Source: Deltaproteobacteria bacterium
Lineage (GTDB): Bacteria; Myxococcota_A; UBA796; UBA2385
Length of the DNA stretch: 10,132 nucleotides
Reading direction: 5' to 3'
Assembly: GCA_947462115.1 (NCBI GenBank)
Contig: CANHON010000148.1
Span: forward strand, 1-10,132
A program made the translations under genes and the position numbers. Position 1 is the first letter of the stretch, and each line of letters starts with the position of its first letter. The notes under the pieces were generated by a model, which did not search any database, had not been told where the DNA came from, and saw only the letters and a list, made by a program, of their open reading frames with translations. Positions 5,989-10,132 of the stretch are shown one piece after another.

Positions 5989-7113
5989 ATGTCCGCCGCT
6001 TGGCCCTGCCCGCCGCCCCCCGATGTGCCCCGCGTCGGCCTCAGCCCCGACGAGGCCCTCGGCGACTGGGGCGGCGAGGGTCGCCTCGCGCTCGCGATCC
6101 CCGACGCCACCCGCCCGCTCGACCCCACCGCGGCCCTGCGCGCGCTGCGGGCCCGGCTGCCCCACCTCGGCCCGGTGCTGGTCGGCCTCGGCCTGCACCG
6201 GCCGCTGTTCGCCGCCGAGCGCGCCGCCCTGCTCGCCGCCTGCCGCGCGGCCGGCATCGACGAGAACAGCCTGATTGAGCACAACCCCGACGCCTGTGTC
6301 TCCTTGGGCGAGCGCGCCGGCCTTCCAGCCCTGGTGCACCCCGCCGTGGCCGAGGCCCCCGCCACCCTCGCGCTCGGGGTCTGCGAGCTGCACCAGTACG
6401 CCGGGGTCTCCGGCGGCCACAAGGCGGTGGCGGTGGGCCTCGGCGGCCGGGCCACCATCGCCGGCCTGCACGCCCGGGCCCGGGTGCTGGCGGACGGCGT
6501 GCGCATCGGCCAGCTCGAGGGCAACCCCTTTCGCGAGGCCATCGACCAGCTCGGCGAAGCCGCGCGCTGCCGCTGGGCCCTGCTCTGCGCGGCGAGCCCC
6601 CAGGGGCCGCGGTGGATCTTCGGCGAGCCGCGGGCCGCGGTGCGGGCGGGCCTCGCGCTCCTCGACGCCTTTGAGCCCACCGACGCCATCTACGACGAGG
6701 CCGTGCTCGTCGTGCCCGCCGCCAAGGCCACCAGCCTCTACCAGGCCAGCCGGGCCGCCACTTACCTCGGCCTGAGCCCGGCCCCGCCGCTGCGCCCCGG
6801 CGCGCCCATCACCATCGAGGCGGCCATGCCCGAGGGCCTCGGGGCCGAAGCGGGCTTCTGCGCGGCGCTCCAGGCGAGCCAAGGCGACTGGTCCCGCCTG
6901 CTGTCGGGCCCCGAGCCCACCGGCGCCGGCGCCCAGCGCGCGGTGATGTTGGCCTTGTTGGCGCAGCTTCACCCCCTGCGCCTGCGCGGCCTCGCCGATC
7001 CCGGCCCGCTGCGGGCCCTGGGCTTCGACGCCGAGGCCGGCCCCGCCACCCCCGGTCCCGGCGCGCTGCGGGTGCCCGAGCCCTTCTCCCGGCTGCCGCA
7101 GCGGCGGGGCTGA
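5989..7113 (+). CDS. LarA-family nickel-pincer-dependent racemase/epimerase homologue
   Basis: 374 residues, somewhat shorter than lactate racemase LarA (about 420). LarA enzymes racemise or epimerise 2-hydroxy acids by hydride transfer using a nickel-pincer nucleotide (NPN) bound to a Lys. Family motifs appear in order: IPDATRP (37-43), GLGLHRPLFAAE (67-78), a strand ending EHNPD (97-101), and ELHQYAGVSGGHK (133-145) followed by TIAGLH (156-161). H135, K145 and H161 keep the spacing I recall for LarA His174, Lys184 and His200, and H70 corresponds to His108, so cofactor binding and catalysis look intact. After about residue 165 the sequence diverges and is Ala/Pro-rich, as expected for a paralogue with another substrate. 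The maturation genes larB, larC and larE are not in the window. It probably shares a transcript with the glycosyltransferase upstream. The actual hydroxy-acid substrate is unknown. Confidence 0.85.
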   Translation: MSAAWPCPPPPDVPRVGLSPDEALGDWGGEGRLALAIPDATRPLDPTAALRALRARLPHLGPVLVGLGLHRPLFAAERAALLAACRAAGIDENSLIEHNPDACVSLGERAGLPALVHPAVAEAPATLALGVCELHQYAGVSGGHKAVAVGLGGRATIAGLHARARVLADGVRIGQLEGNPFREAIDQLGEAARCRWALLCAASPQGPRWIFGEPRAAVRAGLALLDAFEPTDAIYDEAVLVVPAAKATSLYQASRAATYLGLSPAPPLRPGAPITIEAAMPEGLGAEAGFCAALQASQGDWSRLLSGPEPTGAGAQRAVMLALLAQLHPLRLRGLADPGPLRALGFDAEAGPATPGPGALRVPEPFSRLPQRRG

Positions 7114-7123
7114 GCGCCTCAGC
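7109..7123. terminator. Small hairpin spanning both convergent stop codons
   Basis: A perfect inverted repeat GCTGAG-CGC-CTCAGC covers 7109-7123. It contains the TGA of the LarA-like gene (7111-7113) and, on the other strand, the TGA of the lipoprotein gene (7119-7121). There is no U tract on either side. It could act as a weak bidirectional terminator or 3'-end stabiliser, but a six-base stem is not strong evidence. Confidence 0.35.
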
Positions 7124-9527
7124 GCAGCAAGAAGGTGGCGTCCTCCCAGCCGAAGGCGACGCCGCCGCCGCTGTTCACGTAGCCACGCACCCGATCCGGC
7201 AACAAGAACTCCGGGTCGAGGGGCGCGAGGTCGCCGAGGCTCACCCCGGTGAACTGACCGCGCAGCTCCAGATCGGCCGGATCGGTTCCCCAGAGCACCG
7301 TCTGCGTCTGGCTGCCCGCCCGCGGCCACTCGGTGATGGGGGTCGGTCCGCCGCACTCCCCGTTGAGGCCCGGGGTGAGCAGCAGGGCGCGCCCTTCATC
7401 GCTGAGGATCCAGAGGTCGTGGAAGGGCACCGGCGTGCGGGCGGTGGAGTCGTCGTCGGCGACGCTGCCCACCATGCGGGTGCCGCTGTGCAGCTCAGTG
7501 AACACGTCGCGCAGCGCGTCCATCTGCTCCTCGGAGTAGACAGCGCCGGTCGAGGGCTGGGCGTAGCTCAGGGCGAGCTCGGTGGTCGTGGCGATGCGCC
7601 GGTCGGGCACGACGCTGGCCTCGCCGGCGATGTGGGCGAAGGGGGCGGCCGCGTCGTCGGCGCACTTGCTCCAGGGGTTGGTCGGCCCCGCCTGAAGCAT
7701 GACCAGCTGCTGGCTGTCGGTCATCTGCAGCTCGGTCCAGCCCCCCTCCTCCATCGCGCAGTCGGCGAAGAAGGGCGCGAGGCCGCCGGGGTCGATGGCG
7801 TAGGCCCCGTCTTGGGCGCCGGGGTGGGCGGCGAGGGCCGCGGCGCAGCTCTCCTCGGCCATGCAGATAGGCAGGGTGCAGACCGTGAGATCAGCGTCGC
7901 TGTCGTCACAGTCGAAGCCGTCGGCGTAGCCATCCCGGTCAGCGTCGGGGGCGAAGTCGATGGTCGCCATCGCGGGCGCGGCGCTGCGGTTGCCGAGGCC
8001 GTCCTCCAGCCAAACGTAGACCGAACGCGGCCCGTGGGCGCCCGCCTCGAGCGTCCACATGCTGCTCGCCTGGAAGCTACGCCAGGCGCTGCAGCTCGGC
8101 GAATTGCTCACGCACATGCGCGCGAGGCCCGAGGCGTCGCTGGCGGCAATGTCAAGCGATATGTACCGGTCTGAGACCGCCGGAAGGCAGTCCGCCAAGG
8201 TGATCTGGGAGATCACCGGCGCGTCGAGCTCATCGAGGGGCGTAACGTTGCCCGTCGCGCCGGACGACACGTTGCCCACCCCATCGAAGGCGCACACACG
8301 GTAGCCCACCCGCAGGCCCCCGGTGCGGCCGGCATCGACGAAGCTCAGGTCCGGGCCGCGGTAGACCTCCACGCCCTCGCTGCAGCTGCCCGGCGCGCGG
8401 TCCAGCGCGCGCACCACGACGTAGCCGGCCACGCCCGAGCTCAGGTCGCTGAAGTCCGACCAGCTCAGCCCCGCCGCCCCGGCCAGGGCCGAGAGGTTCA
8501 GGCTGCCGTTGCTGGGCGCGCTGGTGTCGAGGCCCACCCGCAGGCTGGCGGGGGCGCTCTCGTTGCCCCAATCATCGCGAAAGACCACGTAGACGTCTTT
8601 TTCACCCTGGCCCGCCGAGAGGGTGTGGGGCAGCAGCGGGTCGGCCGGGCCGCCCCAGTCCCGCCAGGCGGCGCAGGGCAGGGCCTCGGTCACGCAGGCG
8701 CGGCGCACGGCCGAGGCGTCGCTCACCGCGGCGACCAGCTCGATGGCGCGCGCGCCGACCCACGGGGCGTCGGGAACCGCCTGCAGCACGTCCACCACCG
8801 GCGGCGTCACGTCGGCGTTGGGCGTTGCGCGGATGGTCTGGCCCCCGTCGCCGTTGCCCAGCCCGTCGCGCGCGCAGAGCCGAAAGGTCGTGGTGCCCGC
8901 GCCGAGGCCCGTGAAGGTGACCGTCTGGTCGCGGCCCTCCCAGACCAGCGCCTCCGCGCGCTCGCACTGGGGGCTGATCTCGCCGGGGCGCCCCACCACC
9001 CGGTAGTGCAGCCCGCCCACGCCGGCGTCGGCGTAGCCCGACCAGCGCAGCGTCACCGCGGCCTCGCCCGGCGTGAAGGTCAGCGTTCCCGCCCGGGGCG
9101 CCCGACGATCCACCCGCACCGATACCGTCTGAACCGGAGAGATCCGACCATCCGCGTCGCGCACCCAGGCCCGAAGCGTGAAGGCGGCCCCGGTCTCGGG
9201 CAGCGCGAGGGTGGGCTTGGCCTCGAAGGGCACCCAATCTAAGCACCGAAGCGCCGTCGTGATGCACATCTCGGTGACCGAGGCATCGCCGCGGGCCACG
9301 AGGTTCAGGCCCACGCTGCGCGCCGCGACGAAGCCGTCCACCGTGTCGGCGCTGAGCGCGACGATCTCCGGCCGACCGTCGGATCGGGCCATCGACGCGG
9401 TTGACTCCGCGCGCTCAACCCGATCGACCGACAGGTCCGCCCCGACGCCGCAGCCCCCGAGGCCGATCGCCACGCCCACCCACGGGCCCACGGCCCGGCC
9501 CCAACCCAAGCCTCTCCCTGTCTGCAC
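7119..9527 (-). CDS. Large modular surface lipoprotein with FN3-like, MopE-like and fibrinogen-like domains
   Basis: 802 residues from GTG 9527. A lipoprotein signal peptide (residues 1-25, R5 and R11 then a hydrophobic core) ends in the lipobox LGGC, with lipidated C26. Three related Ig-like modules share C-[IV]-[ST]-x4-C-x2-W: about 54-138 (MCITTALRCLDW), 240-332 (ACVTEALPCAAW) and 436-524 (MCVSNSPSCSAW). They alternate with two FN3-like modules at about 144-236 and 337-430, each ending in a CARDGLGN/CAFDGVGN-type strand. An Asp-rich motif DADRDGYADGFDCDDSDAD (528-546) resembles MopE-type or thrombospondin type 3 calcium sites. Residues about 556-802 start like a fibrinogen-related domain: SCAAALAAHP, DGAYAIDPGG, then FADCAMEEGGWTEL. 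The protein is probably anchored in the outer membrane and displayed for binding or adhesion (inference). The gene ends five bases from the convergent LarA-like gene. An in-frame ATG at 9575 would place 16 extra residues before the signal peptide. Confidence 0.85.
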   Translation of the reverse strand: MQTGRGLGWGRAVGPWVGVAIGLGGCGVGADLSVDRVERAESTASMARSDGRPEIVALSADTVDGFVAARSVGLNLVARGDASVTEMCITTALRCLDWVPFEAKPTLALPETGAAFTLRAWVRDADGRISPVQTVSVRVDRRAPRAGTLTFTPGEAAVTLRWSGYADAGVGGLHYRVVGRPGEISPQCERAEALVWEGRDQTVTFTGLGAGTTTFRLCARDGLGNGDGGQTIRATPNADVTPPVVDVLQAVPDAPWVGARAIELVAAVSDASAVRRACVTEALPCAAWRDWGGPADPLLPHTLSAGQGEKDVYVVFRDDWGNESAPASLRVGLDTSAPSNGSLNLSALAGAAGLSWSDFSDLSSGVAGYVVVRALDRAPGSCSEGVEVYRGPDLSFVDAGRTGGLRVGYRVCAFDGVGNVSSGATGNVTPLDELDAPVISQITLADCLPAVSDRYISLDIAASDASGLARMCVSNSPSCSAWRSFQASSMWTLEAGAHGPRSVYVWLEDGLGNRSAAPAMATIDFAPDADRDGYADGFDCDDSDADLTVCTLPICMAEESCAAALAAHPGAQDGAYAIDPGGLAPFFADCAMEEGGWTELQMTDSQQLVMLQAGPTNPWSKCADDAAAPFAHIAGEASVVPDRRIATTTELALSYAQPSTGAVYSEEQMDALRDVFTELHSGTRMVGSVADDDSTARTPVPFHDLWILSDEGRALLLTPGLNGECGGPTPITEWPRAGSQTQTVLWGTDPADLELRGQFTGVSLGDLAPLDPEFLLPDRVRGYVNSGGGVAFGWEDATFLLR

Positions 9528-9532
9528 CGGGC

Positions 9533-9538
9533 ACCTCC
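9533..9538 (-). promoter_or_regulatory. Ribosome binding site of the lipoprotein gene
   Basis: On the minus strand GGAGGT (9538 to 9533) precedes GTG 9527 by five bases. This near-perfect site, together with a well-formed signal peptide directly after the GTG, decides the start in favour of GTG over ATG 9575. Confidence 0.7.
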
Positions 9539-9630
9539 ACACCGTCCCGGGATCGGCCAGGGCGCCCTCCAGCATGAGCCTCGGCCGCGATCGGGGCGCC
9601 GGACGCGCCCCCTGTGGGCTTCGCGCGGGG

Positions 9631-9704
9631 CCCCGGCCCCCGCCTCCTCGCTGCGCTGCGGGGTCGGGGTCCGCCCGCGCTCGGTCGGCCGGGGGGCCGA
9701 CCCC
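9631..9704. other. Structured GC-rich non-coding region with overlapping inverted repeats
   Basis: The gap between the lipoprotein start (9527) and the oxidoreductase stop (9753) has no convincing gene. It holds three pairings. A 12-pair imperfect hairpin joins 9631-9643 to 9658-9669, with one bulge and one G-T pair. A perfect 8-bp hairpin joins GGTCGGCC (9683-9690) to GGCCGACC (9695-9702) with a GGGG loop. An alternative 8-bp pairing joins 9660-9667 to 9697-9704 and would exclude both. There is no T tract. It may be a terminator region for the upstream oxidoreductase, a 5' leader of the lipoprotein mRNA, or a dispersed genomic repeat. Confidence 0.4.
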
Positions 9705-9752
9705 TGCGGGCCCGTCGGGGCCGCTGGCGCGCCGGGCTGGAGCGCCCGCCGA

Positions 9753-10132
9753 TCAGGCCAAGGCCACCGAGACCGGGGCGCCGTCGAGACAGCGGGCCTC
9801 GCCGCTGGCCGCAGGCAGGAGGGCGCGGGCCGCTGGGTGCGCGAAAATACTGAGATCCAGGACGTCCTCAGCGAGGCTGGCGTCGAGCTTCACCGCGGCC
9901 TCGAGGCCCCCCTCGGCGGTCCACACCCGCACCCGGGCGCCCTCGGCCTGGCCGGCCTTGGGGTGCAGGCGCACCACCGCCGGACCCTCCGCCCGGTGGA
10001 GCGCGTCGGGGCCGCCCGCTGCCCGCCCAGACCTGCGCAGGGTCAAGGCGGCCGGCGGGGCTGGGGGCTCGGCGGCGAGCAAGGCGGCGCGCGCCTCGGC
10101 CGGGAGGAGCTGGAGGCGGCCGCTCGGGTGGC
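9753..10132 (-). CDS. Molybdopterin-dependent oxidoreductase, C-terminal part (partial)
   Basis: The frame is open from the right edge to TGA at 9753-9755, giving 125 residues of the C-terminus. It starts HPSGRLQLLP, matching the (T)PSGRxELxS-type motif before the molybdopterin dinucleotide-binding domain. That domain follows: PAVVRLHPKAG, then GARVRVWTAEGGLEAAVKL, a loop with FAHPAARALLPA, and the ending LDGAPVSV, which corresponds to the LTGxPVxV terminus common in bacterial formate dehydrogenase-like and BisC-like enzymes. This domain binds the guanine dinucleotide part of the cofactor. The catalytic and iron-sulfur regions lie beyond the window, so the substrate is unknown. A TTG at 10082 is not the start, because homology continues upstream of it. 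The gene lies 225 bp upstream of the lipoprotein gene on the same strand. Confidence 0.75.
   Translation of the reverse strand, partial: HPSGRLQLLPAEARAALLAAEPPAPPAALTLRRSGRAAGGPDALHRAEGPAVVRLHPKAGQAEGARVRVWTAEGGLEAAVKLDASLAEDVLDLSIFAHPAARALLPAASGEARCLDGAPVSVALA

Noticed and set aside
4621..7356. A 911-codon open frame on the minus strand
   Set aside because: It runs antisense through the glycosyltransferase and LarA-like genes, which have clear family motifs. The translation is Gly/Ala/Arg/Gln-rich without any domain pattern, as expected of a shadow frame in GC-rich DNA.
9614..9853. 79-codon plus-strand frame in the structured gap
   Set aside because: Its Arg/Gly/Pro-rich translation overlaps the 3' end of the oxidoreductase gene and the hairpins, and it has no family pattern.

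Overview
The window is very GC-rich (well over 70% by eye), with a G or C at nearly every third codon position. It is densely packed with short intergenic gaps, overlapping stops and several GTG/TTG starts. Together with a large secreted lipoprotein built of FN3-like modules, a MopE/thrombospondin-like Asp-rich motif and a fibrinogen-like C-terminus, this suggests a delta-proteobacterial lineage such as Myxococcota. That assignment is inference; no rRNA or universal marker gene lies in the window.

Layout. At 1-86 (+) is the tail of an unrecognised gene, followed by a GNAT acetyltransferase (103-573, +). Its 3' end overlaps a convergent TSUP/TauE-SafE permease (552-1322, -). Upstream of the permease on the same strand, and probably co-transcribed, is a secreted DUF547 protein (1343-2143, -). 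From the 79-bp divergent gap a compact plus-strand cluster begins: a 35-aa one-helix membrane protein (2223-2330), a rhodanese-like gene starting at TTG inside the previous stop (2327-2697) and an unrecognised 149-aa protein (2694-3143). The rhodanese reading frame breaks at 2492-2494 and its expected catalytic Cys is Asp. Convergent to this cluster is a membrane-anchored predicted zinc metalloprotease with an eight-ligand zinc-finger region and a repetitive tail (3163-4587, -).

Divergent from the protease is a two-gene plus-strand unit: a GT87-like polytopic glycosyltransferase (4699-5964) and, 24 bp later, a LarA-family nickel-pincer protein (5989-7113) that keeps the cofactor-binding Lys and the key His residues. 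Convergent to it, five bases away, is an 802-aa modular surface lipoprotein (7119-9527, -). A 225-bp structured non-coding gap follows. The window ends inside the C-terminal domain of a molybdopterin-dependent oxidoreductase (9753 to beyond 10132, -).

The genes do not form one obvious pathway. The most useful leads are the membrane-tethered zinc-finger/metzincin-like protein, the LarA homologue paired with a glycosyltransferase and without its maturation genes nearby, the broken and catalytically altered rhodanese in a translationally coupled mini-operon, and the overlapping hairpins at 9631-9704. I found no CRISPR array, insertion sequence, tRNA or rRNA.
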